Of a DNA stretch of 64,000 bases, positions 8,720-16,667 are shown piece by piece. The DNA is taken from NCBI RefSeq assembly GCF_900090105.1, contig NZ_FMDM01000003.1, positions 458,029-522,028 on the forward strand, read 5' to 3'. Below the pieces are notes generated by a model, which did no database searches, had not been told where the DNA came from, and worked only from the letters and a program-made list of their open reading frames with translations. Numbering within the stretch: position 1 is the stretch's first letter; each line of letters begins with the position of its first letter. Position numbers and translations under genes: made by a program. Origin of the DNA: Micromonospora humi (GTDB lineage Bacteria; Actinomycetota; Actinomycetes; Mycobacteriales; Micromonosporaceae).

Positions 8720-8978
8720 GGGGTGATGGTCCATTGACCCGTTACCGATGAAACCTCGGTGAAAGCCTTTCGGCGCCTTCGGTTCTTACGGGAAGCGTCG
8801 GGAATCCGCCACGGCGTGTAACGGTTCGGTCAACCCCGCTTTCCGGGTCTTACGTCACCGCTTGCCGGTGGGATAACGTCCCGGCCCAGACCGGCGACGA
8901 CGGTCTGGTTCGTCCGCCCCCCGCAAGGGCCAATCAGCAGCGGGTGGTTCGGACCATGGACGGAGGAGGGTTCGGGCC

Positions 8979-10139
8979 TTGAGGCAGAAGCTCGCACGCG
9001 TGATCGGCGGGGTCGCCATGCTGGCGCTCGTCGCCGGTGGTACCGCTTGTTCCAGCGGCAGCGACGATGAGGGTTCCGGGGGCAGCGCCTGCGGGAGCAA
9101 GATCGCTTTCTTCGGCGCGTTGACCGGTAGCTCGGCCGCGCTGGGCATCAACGAGAAGAACGGCGTCAAGCTGGCGGTCGACAAGTACAACAAGGAGAAC
9201 GCCGACTGCAAGGTGGAGCTCGCCGAGCTCGACTCGCAGGGCAGCCCGGACCAGGCGCCCGGTCTGGCCCAGAAGGCGATCGACGACACCAAGATCCTCG
9301 GTGTCGTGGGTCCGGCCTACTCGGGTGAGTCGGAGGCCGCCGGTCCGCTGTTCAACGAGGCCGGTCTGGTCACCATCACCCCCTCCGCGACCAACCCGAC
9401 GCTGGCCAAGAAGGGTTGGAAGACCTTCTTCCGCGCGGTCGGCAACGACCTGAGCCAGGGCCCCGCCGCCGGCAGCTACATCAAGAACGTCATCAAGGCC
9501 GACCGCGTCTACGTCATCGACGACCAGTCGGCGTACGGCGCCGGCCTGGCCGACGAGGTCAAGAAGGTGCTCGGCCCGGCGGTCGTCGGCAGCGACAAGG
9601 TCCAGGGCGAGGGCAAGCAGACCGAGTTCTCCGGCGTGGTCACCAAGGTCAAGGCCGGCAACGTCAAGGCGGTCTTCTACGGTGGCTACTACCAGGAGGC
9701 CGGCCTGATCCGCAAGCAGCTCACCGCTGCCGGCGTCACCGCCCCGCTGGTCGCCGGTGACGGCGTCAACGACGGCGCGTACATCACCTCCGCCGGTGCG
9801 GCGGCCGCCGAGGGCACCATCCTCACCTGCCCGTGCCAGCCGTCCACCGAGGCGCGCGGCTCCTTCGCCGCCGACTACAAGGCGCTGAACGGCGCCGACC
9901 CGGGCACCTACAGCGACACCGCGTTCGACGCGGCGAACATCCTGCTGGCGGGCATCAAGGCCGGCAAGACCTCCCGCGCCGACCTGGTGGAGTTCGTCAA
10001 GGGCTACAGCGGCGAGGGCGTGGCCGCCAGCTACAAGTTCGTCGAGGGTGGCGAGCTGGACCCGGCGCAGGTCAAGGTCTGGGCGTTCAAGGTGCAGGGC
10101 GGCAAGGTCGTCCCGGACCAGGAGATCCCGAAGCCCTGA
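8979..10139 (+). CDS. livK: Branched-chain amino acid ABC transporter, substrate-binding lipoprotein
   Basis: This 386-residue periplasmic-binding-type protein has a lipoprotein signal (GGTACSS, lipidated Cys24) and the family's start (KIAFFGALTGSSAALGINEKNGVKLAVDKYN). It also has the lobe motifs GVVGPAYSGESEAAGPLFNEAGLVTITPSATNP and VYVIDDQSAYGAGLADEVKK. It should deliver Leu/Ile/Val or related compounds to LivHM. The TTG start is supported by a GGAGGAGGG site 8 nt upstream. A strong intrinsic terminator follows, so it can be made in excess over the rest of the transporter. Confidence 0.92.
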   Translation: MRQKLARVIGGVAMLALVAGGTACSSGSDDEGSGGSACGSKIAFFGALTGSSAALGINEKNGVKLAVDKYNKENADCKVELAELDSQGSPDQAPGLAQKAIDDTKILGVVGPAYSGESEAAGPLFNEAGLVTITPSATNPTLAKKGWKTFFRAVGNDLSQGPAAGSYIKNVIKADRVYVIDDQSAYGAGLADEVKKVLGPAVVGSDKVQGEGKQTEFSGVVTKVKAGNVKAVFYGGYYQEAGLIRKQLTAAGVTAPLVAGDGVNDGAYITSAGAAAAEGTILTCPCQPSTEARGSFAADYKALNGADPGTYSDTAFDAANILLAGIKAGKTSRADLVEFVKGYSGEGVAASYKFVEGGELDPAQVKVWAFKVQGGKVVPDQEIPKP

Positions 10140-10179
10140 TCGTCTGATCGCTGCGACTGGCGATTGAGTTGTGAATCGC

Positions 10180-10220
10180 GGGTGCGGCCGGGAGCTGGCT
10201 CCCGGCCGCACCCCTTTTTT
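10180..10220 (+). terminator. Intrinsic terminator/attenuator between livK and livH
   Basis: A perfect inverted repeat (arms GGGTGCGGCCGGGAGC, 10180-10195, and its complement, 10198-10213) forms a hairpin with a tetraloop and is followed by six T residues. It is one of the few textbook rho-independent terminators in this window. Its place inside a transporter operon suggests partial read-through. Confidence 0.88.
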
Positions 10221-10246
10221 CTCTTCAGCGACGGAGCGTCCCTCCC

Positions 10247-11197
10247 TTGAACTTCGACGGACTGTTCTCCAACTTCGGGGAACTCACCACGACCGGCCTG
10301 ACACAGGGTGCGATCTACGCCCTGGTCGCGCTCGGCTACACGCTCGTCTACGGCGTGCTCAGGCTCATCAACTTCGCCCACTCCGAGGTGTTCATCGCGG
10401 GCGCGTTCGCCGCGATCTGGACCTGGAACGGTTTCGGTCTCGACCAGAACTCCCAGGTCAGCGGCGTCGGCTCGATCCTGTTCTATCTATTGGTGGCGAT
10501 GATCGTGGCGGCCATCGCCTCGGCCGGCACCGCGACGGTGATCGAGCGGGTGGCGTACCGGCCGTTGCGCAAGCGCAACGCGCCACCGCTGGCGTTCCTG
10601 ATCACCGCCATCGGCGCCTCGATCGCGATCTCCGAGGCGTTCGGCGTCTACACCCGGCGCCTGCCGCAGGGCGCGCCGTCGCTGGTCAGCTCGAAGCCGC
10701 TGTTCCACGTCGCCGGGGTGCCGATCGACAGCATCCAGCTGCTCACCATCGGCGCCGCGCTGGTGATGATGTTCGCGCTGGACCAGTTCATCAACCGCAG
10801 CCGCACCGGCCGCGGCATCCGGGCGGTGGCCCAGGACGCCAACACGGCGGCCCTGATGGGCGTCAACAAGGACCGGATCATCCTGATGGTCTTCATCGCC
10901 GGCGGCACCATGGCCGGCGTCGCGGGCCTGCTCTACGACGTGCGGATCCAGACGCTCACCTACAGTGTCGGCTTCCTGCTGGGCCTCAAGGCGTTCACCG
11001 CCGCTGTGCTCGGCGGCATCGGCAACCTGCGGGGCGCGTTGATCGGCGGCCTGCTGCTGGGCGTCGTGGAGAACTACGCCTCCGGCCTGTTCGGCAGTCA
11101 GTGGAAGGACTTCGCCGCGTTCGCGGTGCTGGTCGTGCTGCTGATGTTCCGCCCGACCGGTCTGCTGGGCGAATCACTGGGGAGGGCACGCGCATGA
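10247..11197 (+). CDS. livH: Branched-chain amino acid ABC transporter permease LivH
   Basis: This 316-residue multi-spanning permease carries the LivH signatures TQGAIYALVALGYTLVYGVLRLINFAHSEVFI and GRGIRAVAQDANTAALMGVNKDRIILMVF. The latter is the coupling (EAA-like) loop that contacts the ATPases, and a GLKAFTAAVLGGIGNLRGALIGG segment follows it. It starts at TTG 10247 with GGAG about 10 nt upstream. Its stop overlaps the livM start (ATGA). Confidence 0.93.
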   Translation: MNFDGLFSNFGELTTTGLTQGAIYALVALGYTLVYGVLRLINFAHSEVFIAGAFAAIWTWNGFGLDQNSQVSGVGSILFYLLVAMIVAAIASAGTATVIERVAYRPLRKRNAPPLAFLITAIGASIAISEAFGVYTRRLPQGAPSLVSSKPLFHVAGVPIDSIQLLTIGAALVMMFALDQFINRSRTGRGIRAVAQDANTAALMGVNKDRIILMVFIAGGTMAGVAGLLYDVRIQTLTYSVGFLLGLKAFTAAVLGGIGNLRGALIGGLLLGVVENYASGLFGSQWKDFAAFAVLVVLLMFRPTGLLGESLGRARA

Positions 11198-12333
11198 CGA
11201 CCACCATTGACCCGCCGGAGCGGCGGGAGACGGCGGTGGACAAGCTGCGGAACGGCCGGGCGGCGGTCGCGGATCGCTGGCACCACGCCCCGCGCTGGGT
11301 GCGCTGGGTGCTGCTGGCCGCGGTCATCGTGTTCTTCTACGCGTTGCCGAACAAGGAGTTCTACCAGTACCTCGGGCCGATCCCGACGCCCGGGGCGAAC
11401 TTCACCCAGGTGCTCTTCACCGTCTCGATCTACGTGCTGCTGGCGGTCGGGCTGAACATCGTGGTCGGTTTCGCCGGCCTGCTCGACCTCGGCTACTTCG
11501 GCTTCTTCGCGGTCGGCGCGTACACCGTCGCGGTGCTCACGTCGCCGAGCAGCAACCTCAAGACGCTGTGGCCGTGGCTGCTGGTGGTGCCGATCGCGAT
11601 CGCGCTGACCATGGTCTCCGGCGTCATGCTCGGCACGCCGACGCTGCGCCTGCGCGGCGACTACCTGGCACTGGTGACGCTCGGCTTCGCCGAGATGATC
11701 CGGATCGCGGCGGTCAGCTCGACGTTCCTCAAGGGGCAGCGGGGCTTCAGCGAGATCCCGCACCCGCCCGGCAAGTACGCCGACGGGCGGCCGTTCTTCG
11801 GCGTGCTCGACGCCCGCCCCTACTACTGGCTGGTGCTCACCCTGATCATCCTGGTGGTGATCGGGGTACGGAACCTGACCCACAGCCGGGTCGGGCGGGC
11901 CTGGATCTCGATCCGGGAGGACGAGGACGCCGCCCAGCTGATGGGCGTGCCCACGTTCAAGTTCAAGCTGTGGGCGTTCGCCTCCGGCGCGGCGATCGCC
12001 GGCCTGGCCGGCGCGCTCTTCGCCGGCAAGCAGAACTTCGTCAACTCGCAGAACTTCGAGCTGCTCAACTCGATCATCATCCTGGCCGCGGTCATCTTCG
12101 GCGGCTCCGGCAACATCGTCGGCGCGATCGTCGGCGGCGGCCTGGTGGCGTACATGATCGAGCGGTTCCGCGGCATCGAGCTGTTCGGCATCGAGCTGTA
12201 CGAGTACCGGTTCCTCTTCTTCGGCCTGGTGCTCGTGATCATGATGATCTTCCGGCCGCAGGGCCTGATCCCGAACCGGCGACGAGCGGCGGAGTTCAAG
12301 GACCGCCGCAAGGAGGTGATCGTCGGTGAGTGA
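11194..12333 (+). CDS. livM: Branched-chain amino acid ABC transporter permease LivM
   Basis: This 379-residue partner permease has a cytoplasmic N-terminal tail of about 50 residues, longer than needed for the fold. The LivM core follows (LNIVVGFAGLLDLGYFGFFAVGAYT, RGDYLALVTLGFAEMIRI, and the coupling loop GRAWISIREDEDAAQLMGVPTFKFKLWAF). It overlaps livH by 4 nt and livG by 8 nt, showing translational coupling. With LivH it forms the membrane channel of the importer. Confidence 0.93.
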   Translation: MTTTIDPPERRETAVDKLRNGRAAVADRWHHAPRWVRWVLLAAVIVFFYALPNKEFYQYLGPIPTPGANFTQVLFTVSIYVLLAVGLNIVVGFAGLLDLGYFGFFAVGAYTVAVLTSPSSNLKTLWPWLLVVPIAIALTMVSGVMLGTPTLRLRGDYLALVTLGFAEMIRIAAVSSTFLKGQRGFSEIPHPPGKYADGRPFFGVLDARPYYWLVLTLIILVVIGVRNLTHSRVGRAWISIREDEDAAQLMGVPTFKFKLWAFASGAAIAGLAGALFAGKQNFVNSQNFELLNSIIILAAVIFGGSGNIVGAIVGGGLVAYMIERFRGIELFGIELYEYRFLFFGLVLVIMMIFRPQGLIPNRRRAAEFKDRRKEVIVGE

Positions 12334-13171
12334 CACCGAACAGACCCCGGCCGTTCCGGCCCAGGCCGCGGCGCCCGCGGTCGAGACGGTACGCGAGCGG
12401 GAGCCGCTGCTCGAGGTCGACCACGTCACGCTGCGCTTCGGCGGCGTGGTGGCCCTCAACGACGTGGACTTCACCCTCTACAAGGGCGAGATCCTCGGGC
12501 TGATCGGGCCCAACGGCGCGGGCAAGACCACCTGCTTCAACGCGATGACCGGCATCTACCAGCCCACCGAGGGGCAGATCCGGTTCCGGGGCGAGAAGAT
12601 CAGCGGCAAGAAGCGCCACCAGATCACCCGGATGGGCATGGCCCGCACGTTCCAGAACATCCGGCTCTTCCCGGAGATGACCGCGCTGGAGAACGTCCAG
12701 GTCGGCGCGGACGCGCACCACAAGACCAGCGTGATCTCCGCGCTGCTGCGGCTGCCGCGGCACTGGAAGGAGGAGCGCGAGGGGCGGGAGAAGGCCGAGC
12801 GCCTGCTGGAGTTCGTCGGCATCCGCAAGCGGATGCACGAGTTCGCCCGCAACCTGTCCTACGGCGAGCAGCGGCGCCTGGAGATCGCCCGCGCGCTCGC
12901 CACCGACCCGGTGCTGCTCTGCCTGGACGAGCCGGCCGCCGGCTTCAACCCGGCGGAGAAGGAGGAACTGCTCCAGCTCATCCGGCAGATCCGGGACCAG
13001 GGTGTGACGGTGCTGCTGATCGAGCACGACATGCGCCTGGTGATGGGCGTGACCGACCGGATCGTGGTCCTGGAGTTCGGAAAGAAGATCGCCGAGGGGC
13101 TGCCCGCCGAGGTGCGGGACAACCCGAAGGTGGTCGCGGCGTACCTGGGGGTGCCGGACGATGCTGCTTGA
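12326..13171 (+). CDS. livG: Branched-chain amino acid ABC transporter ATPase LivG
   Basis: The 281-residue ATP-binding subunit has Walker A GPNGAGKTT, signature motif LSYGEQRRLEIARALA and Walker B LLCLDEPAAGFNP. The LivG-specific segment (ARTFQNIRLFPEMTALENVQVG) and terminal VVAAYLGVPDDAA are present. A disordered Ala/Pro tail of about 25 residues precedes the domain. The GTG start lies within the end of livM and the stop overlaps livF. Confidence 0.94.
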   Translation: MSDTEQTPAVPAQAAAPAVETVREREPLLEVDHVTLRFGGVVALNDVDFTLYKGEILGLIGPNGAGKTTCFNAMTGIYQPTEGQIRFRGEKISGKKRHQITRMGMARTFQNIRLFPEMTALENVQVGADAHHKTSVISALLRLPRHWKEEREGREKAERLLEFVGIRKRMHEFARNLSYGEQRRLEIARALATDPVLLCLDEPAAGFNPAEKEELLQLIRQIRDQGVTVLLIEHDMRLVMGVTDRIVVLEFGKKIAEGLPAEVRDNPKVVAAYLGVPDDAA

Positions 13172-13871
13172 GATCGAGGACGTGAGCCTGCTCTACGGGC
13201 GGATCCAGGCGCTGCACGGCATCAGCCTGACCGTGGACGAGGGCGAGATCGTCGCGCTGATCGGCGCGAACGGCGCCGGCAAGTCCACCACCATGCGGGC
13301 GATCTCCGGCATCCGGCCGGTCGCCACCGGCAGCATCAAGTTCGCCGGTGAGGACATCACCAAGCTCCGCGCCGACCTGCGGGTGCGGCGCGGGCTGTGC
13401 CAGGCGCCCGAGGGCCGGGGCATCTTCCCCGGCATGTCGGTGCTGGAGAACCTCGACATGGGCGCGTACACCCGGCGGGACAAGGCCGGCATCGCGCAGG
13501 ACCTGGCGCGGGTGCTGGACCTGTTCCCGCGGCTGGCCGAGCGGCGCAAGCAGGCCGGCGGCACGCTCTCCGGCGGCGAGCAGCAGATGCTCGCGGTCGG
13601 CCGGGCGCTGATGAGCCGGCCGAAGCTGCTGCTGCTCGACGAGCCGTCGATGGGTCTCGCGCCGATGCTGATCCAGCAGATCTTCACCATCATCACGGAG
13701 ATCAACCAGCAGGGCACCACGGTCCTGCTGGTGGAGCAGAACGCCCAGCAGGCCCTGGCCCGCGCGCACCGGGCGTACGTGCTGGAGACCGGCCGGATCG
13801 TCAAGAGCGGCACCGGCGCCGAGCTGCTGCACGACCCGTCGGTCAAAGAGGCCTACCTCGGCGTGGCCTGA
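13161..13871 (+). CDS. livF: Branched-chain amino acid ABC transporter ATPase LivF
   Basis: The 236-residue second ATPase has Walker A GANGAGKST, the LivF-typical QAPEGRGIFPGMSVLENLDMG, signature LSGGEQQMLAVGRALM and Walker B LLLLDEPSMGLAP. It ends with KEAYLGVA. It starts 11 nt inside livG. LivG and LivF form the heterodimeric motor. The next gene follows after 30 bp without a terminator. Confidence 0.94.
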   Translation: MLLEIEDVSLLYGRIQALHGISLTVDEGEIVALIGANGAGKSTTMRAISGIRPVATGSIKFAGEDITKLRADLRVRRGLCQAPEGRGIFPGMSVLENLDMGAYTRRDKAGIAQDLARVLDLFPRLAERRKQAGGTLSGGEQQMLAVGRALMSRPKLLLLDEPSMGLAPMLIQQIFTIITEINQQGTTVLLVEQNAQQALARAHRAYVLETGRIVKSGTGAELLHDPSVKEAYLGVA

Positions 13872-13901
13872 CCGACGCCCCCCTCGCAAAAGGAGTACCC
13901 C

Positions 13902-14807
13902 ATGGTCCACCCCAACCCCGGCCGGCGGGCGGCGCTCGGCGTCGCCGGCGCGGCCGTCCTCCTGCTCTCCCTCGCCGCCTGCGGCGAGGAGGAGGGCACC
14001 GAGCAGCCCGGCGGCGGTCCCAGCGTCGCGTCGTCGGTGGACGCCGCGCTGGCCGCGAAGGTCCCGGACGCGATCAAGTCCGACGGCAAGATCGTGGTCG
14101 GCACCGACTCCACGTACGCCCCGGCGGAGTTCCTGGACAGCGACGGCAAGACGGTCATCGGCTTCGACGTGGAGCTGTTCACCGCCGTGGCGGCCAAGCT
14201 CGGCCTCAAGGCGGAGTTCGTCTCGGCGCCGTTCGGCGACATCATCACCGGCGTCAACTCGGGCAAGTACGAGGTCGGCGTCTCGTCGTTCACCATCAAC
14301 GACGAGCGCAAGGGCCAGGCCAACATGGTCAGCTACTTCCAGGTCGGCACCCAGTGGGTGACCAAGAAGGGCAACCCGGCCGGGATCGCGCTGGACAACG
14401 CCTGCGGCAAGAAGATCGCGGTGCAGAAGGACACGGTCCAGGTCGAGGACATCCAGAAGCGGTCCAAGACGTGCACCGACGCGGGCAAGCCGGCGATCGG
14501 CATCGACCAGTTCCCGGGCCAGGACGCCGCCACCGCGGCGGTCGTCTCCGGCAAGGACGACGCGATGCTCGCCGACTACCCGGTCGGGGTGTACGCGGTG
14601 ACCCAGTCCAACGACGCCCTGGAACTGCTGGACAAGCAGTACGAGGCGGCCCCGTACGGCTACGTGGTGGCCAAGGACCAGGCGCAGTTCGCCGAGGCGG
14701 TGCGCGACGCCGCCAAGGCGCTGGTCACCGACGGCTCCTACAAGCAGGTGCTGGACAAGTGGAAGGTGGGGGACGGCGCGATCACGGATCCCGCGATCAA
14801 CCCGTGA
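13902..14807 (+). CDS. Polar amino acid ABC transporter, substrate-binding lipoprotein (SBP family 3)
   Basis: This 301-residue lipoprotein (lipobox SLAAC, Cys27) has the family 3 fold signatures GKIVVGTDSTYAPAEFLDSDGKTVIGFDVELFTAVAAKLG and INDERKGQANMVSYFQVGTQWVTKKG. A glutamate/glutamine-type or other polar amino acid ligand is likely but not resolvable. The start follows an AAAAGGAG site. It begins 30 bp after livF, so the two import systems appear co-transcribed. Confidence 0.9.
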   Translation: MVHPNPGRRAALGVAGAAVLLLSLAACGEEEGTEQPGGGPSVASSVDAALAAKVPDAIKSDGKIVVGTDSTYAPAEFLDSDGKTVIGFDVELFTAVAAKLGLKAEFVSAPFGDIITGVNSGKYEVGVSSFTINDERKGQANMVSYFQVGTQWVTKKGNPAGIALDNACGKKIAVQKDTVQVEDIQKRSKTCTDAGKPAIGIDQFPGQDAATAAVVSGKDDAMLADYPVGVYAVTQSNDALELLDKQYEAAPYGYVVAKDQAQFAEAVRDAAKALVTDGSYKQVLDKWKVGDGAITDPAINP

Positions 14808-14811
14808 CGAC

Positions 14812-15789
14812 ATGACCACCGAGGAAGCAACAACCGCGCGGGCACGGCCGGAACCGATCAAGGCCGTGCCCGTGCGGCACCCGGGACGATGGGTCGCGGT
14901 GGCGGTGCTCGCCGTGCTGGCCGCGATGTTCGTCCATCTGTTGGTGACCAACGAGGCCTTCAACTGGTCCTTCATGGTCGACAAGATGTTCCGGCCGCCG
15001 ATCATCGAGGGCCTGGTACGCGGCACCGTGCTGATCACGGTCAGCGCGATGCTGATCGGCGTCACGCTCGGCGTGGTGATCGCGGTGATGCGGCTCTCCG
15101 ACAACCCGATCCTGCGCGGCGTGGCCTGGCTCTACACCTGGTTCTTCCGGGCCGTGCCGCGGCTGGTGCTGCTCGCCGTGTTCGGCAACATCGGCATCCT
15201 GTGGAGTCGGGTCGAGTTCGGCGTGCCGTTCGACACCCAGCTCGGCCAGCTGTTCGGCATCGACAACCTGCAACTGCGGTTGTTCGGGTTCTCCTCCCGC
15301 GACCTCCTCACCGGCTTCATGGCGGGCCTGCTCGGGCTCGCGCTCTCCGAGGCCGCGTACATGGCGGAGATCGTCCGGGCCGGCATCCAGTCGGTCGACG
15401 AGGGGCAGACCGAGGCGGCCCAGGCGCTCGGCCTGAGCCGGGGCCAGTTGCTGCGCCGGGTGGTGCTGCCGCAGGCCATGCGGGTGATCATCCCGCCGAC
15501 CGGCAACGAGACCATCGCGATGCTCAAGGACACCTCGCTGCTGCTCTACGTGCCGGTGAGCGTGGAGCTGTTCTTCCAGCTCGACGCGGTCGGCAAGCGG
15601 ACGTTCCAGATCTTCCCGATGTACGTCGCGGCCTGCCTCTGGTACCTGTTCCTGACCAGCATCCTGCTGGTCGGGCAGTATTTCCTGGAGCGCCACTTCG
15701 GCAAGGGCTACGGCGCGAGCGGGCGGGCCAGGATGAAGCTGCGGGGGATGACGGCCGAGGCCGGCGGGGCCGCGGGGGTGGCGAAGTGA
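14812..15789 (+). CDS. Polar amino acid ABC transporter permease (HisM/GlnP type)
   Basis: The 325-residue permease has a cytoplasmic lead, a first membrane span at about residues 25-45, and the His/Glu/Gln/Arg permease core. The core includes [26 protein letters not shown], the EAA coupling loop [49 protein letters not shown] and a C-terminal helix. It is a single permease, so it probably works as a homodimer. Start and stop are tightly packed with both neighbours (5 nt gap, then GTGA overlap). Confidence 0.92.
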   Translation: MTTEEATTARARPEPIKAVPVRHPGRWVAVAVLAVLAAMFVHLLVTNEAFNWSFMVDKMFRPPIIEGLVRGTVLITVSAMLIGVTLGVVIAVMRLSDNPILRGVAWLYTWFFRAVPRLVLLAVFGNIGILWSRVEFGVPFDTQLGQLFGIDNLQLRLFGFSSRDLLTGFMAGLLGLALSEAAYMAEIVRAGIQSVDEGQTEAAQALGLSRGQLLRRVVLPQAMRVIIPPTGNETIAMLKDTSLLLYVPVSVELFFQLDAVGKRTFQIFPMYVAACLWYLFLTSILLVGQYFLERHFGKGYGASGRARMKLRGMTAEAGGAAGVAK

Positions 15790-16595
15790 CCGAGCTGATC
15801 GTGCCCACGCAGGCCACCGCGCCGACGGCGGAGTCCGGCCTGATGGTGCGGGCCGAGCAGGTGCACAAGTCGTTCGGGCCGCTGGAGGTGCTCAAGGGCA
15901 TCGACCTGGAGGTCCGCTCCGGCGAGGTGTGCTGCCTGCTCGGGCCCTCCGGTTCCGGCAAGTCGACGTTCCTGCGCTGCATCAACCACCTGGAGAAGAT
16001 CGACGCCGGCCGGATCTGGGTGGACGGCGACCTGATCGGCTACCGGGAGCGCGGCGGCAAGCTGCACGAGATGCGGGACAAGGAGGTGGCCGCGCAGCGC
16101 CAGGCGATCGGCATGGTGTTCCAGCGGTTCAACCTCTTCCCGCACATGACCGTGCTGGGCAACGTCGTCGAGGCGCCGGTGCTGCTGCGCCGGTCGAAGA
16201 AGGCGGAGGCCCGGGAGCGGGCCGCGGAGCTGCTGGAGCGGGTGGGGCTGGGCGACAAGCTCGGCGCGTACCCGGGCCAGCTCTCCGGCGGTCAGCAGCA
16301 GCGGGTGGCGATCGCCCGGGCGCTGGCCATGCGGCCGAAGCTGATGCTCTTCGACGAGCCGACCAGCGCGCTCGACCCGGAGTTGGTGGGCGAGGTGCTG
16401 GACACGATGAAGGACCTGGCCCGCGACGGCATGACGATGATCGTGGTGACCCACGAGATCGGTTTCGCCCGGGAGGTCGGCGACCACCTGGTCTTCATGG
16501 ACGGCGGCGTGGTGGTCGAGCAGGGCGACCCGCGCGAGGTGATCGCGGCCCCGCGGCACGAGCGGACCAAGGCGTTCCTGGCCAAGGTGCTCTGA
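15786..16595 (+). CDS. Polar amino acid ABC transporter ATPase (GlnQ/HisP type)
   Basis: The 269-residue ATPase has Walker [10 protein letters not shown], signature [16 protein letters not shown] and Walker [15 protein letters not shown]. The GlnQ-family sequences [33 protein letters not shown] and [16 protein letters not shown] are clear. The GTG start overlaps the permease stop. It is the last gene of the seven-gene transport block and is followed at once by a strong terminator. Confidence 0.94.
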   Translation: MTELIVPTQATAPTAESGLMVRAEQVHKSFGPLEVLKGIDLEVRSGEVCCLLGPSGSGKSTFLRCINHLEKIDAGRIWVDGDLIGYRERGGKLHEMRDKEVAAQRQAIGMVFQRFNLFPHMTVLGNVVEAPVLLRRSKKAEARERAAELLERVGLGDKLGAYPGQLSGGQQQRVAIARALAMRPKLMLFDEPTSALDPELVGEVLDTMKDLARDGMTMIVVTHEIGFAREVGDHLVFMDGGVVVEQGDPREVIAAPRHERTKAFLAKVL

Positions 16596-16596
16596 C

Positions 16597-16636
16597 CTCG
16601 GCCTCCGGTGCGCCACGCGCCGCACCGGAGGCCGAG
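16597..16636 (+). terminator. Terminator of the transport operon
   Basis: A perfect 16-bp inverted repeat (CTCGGCCTCCGGTGCG, 16597-16612, with its complement at 16621-16636) and an 8-nt loop start 1 nt after the ATPase stop. The polA promoter box begins 2 nt after the hairpin. Confidence 0.85.
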
Positions 16637-16637
16637 C

Positions 16638-16660
16638 TTGTCGGGCGTACGGACTAGAGT
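16638..16660 (+). promoter_or_regulatory. RecA-NDp/PafBC-type DNA-damage promoter of polA
   Basis: TTGTCGGGC, exactly 8 nt, then TAGAGT. This matches the mycobacterial RecA-independent damage promoter layout (TTGTCRGTG-N8-TANNNT). The polA GTG lies 7 nt after the -10, so the mRNA is probably leaderless. Confidence 0.65.
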
Positions 16661-16667
16661 CGCTGCC

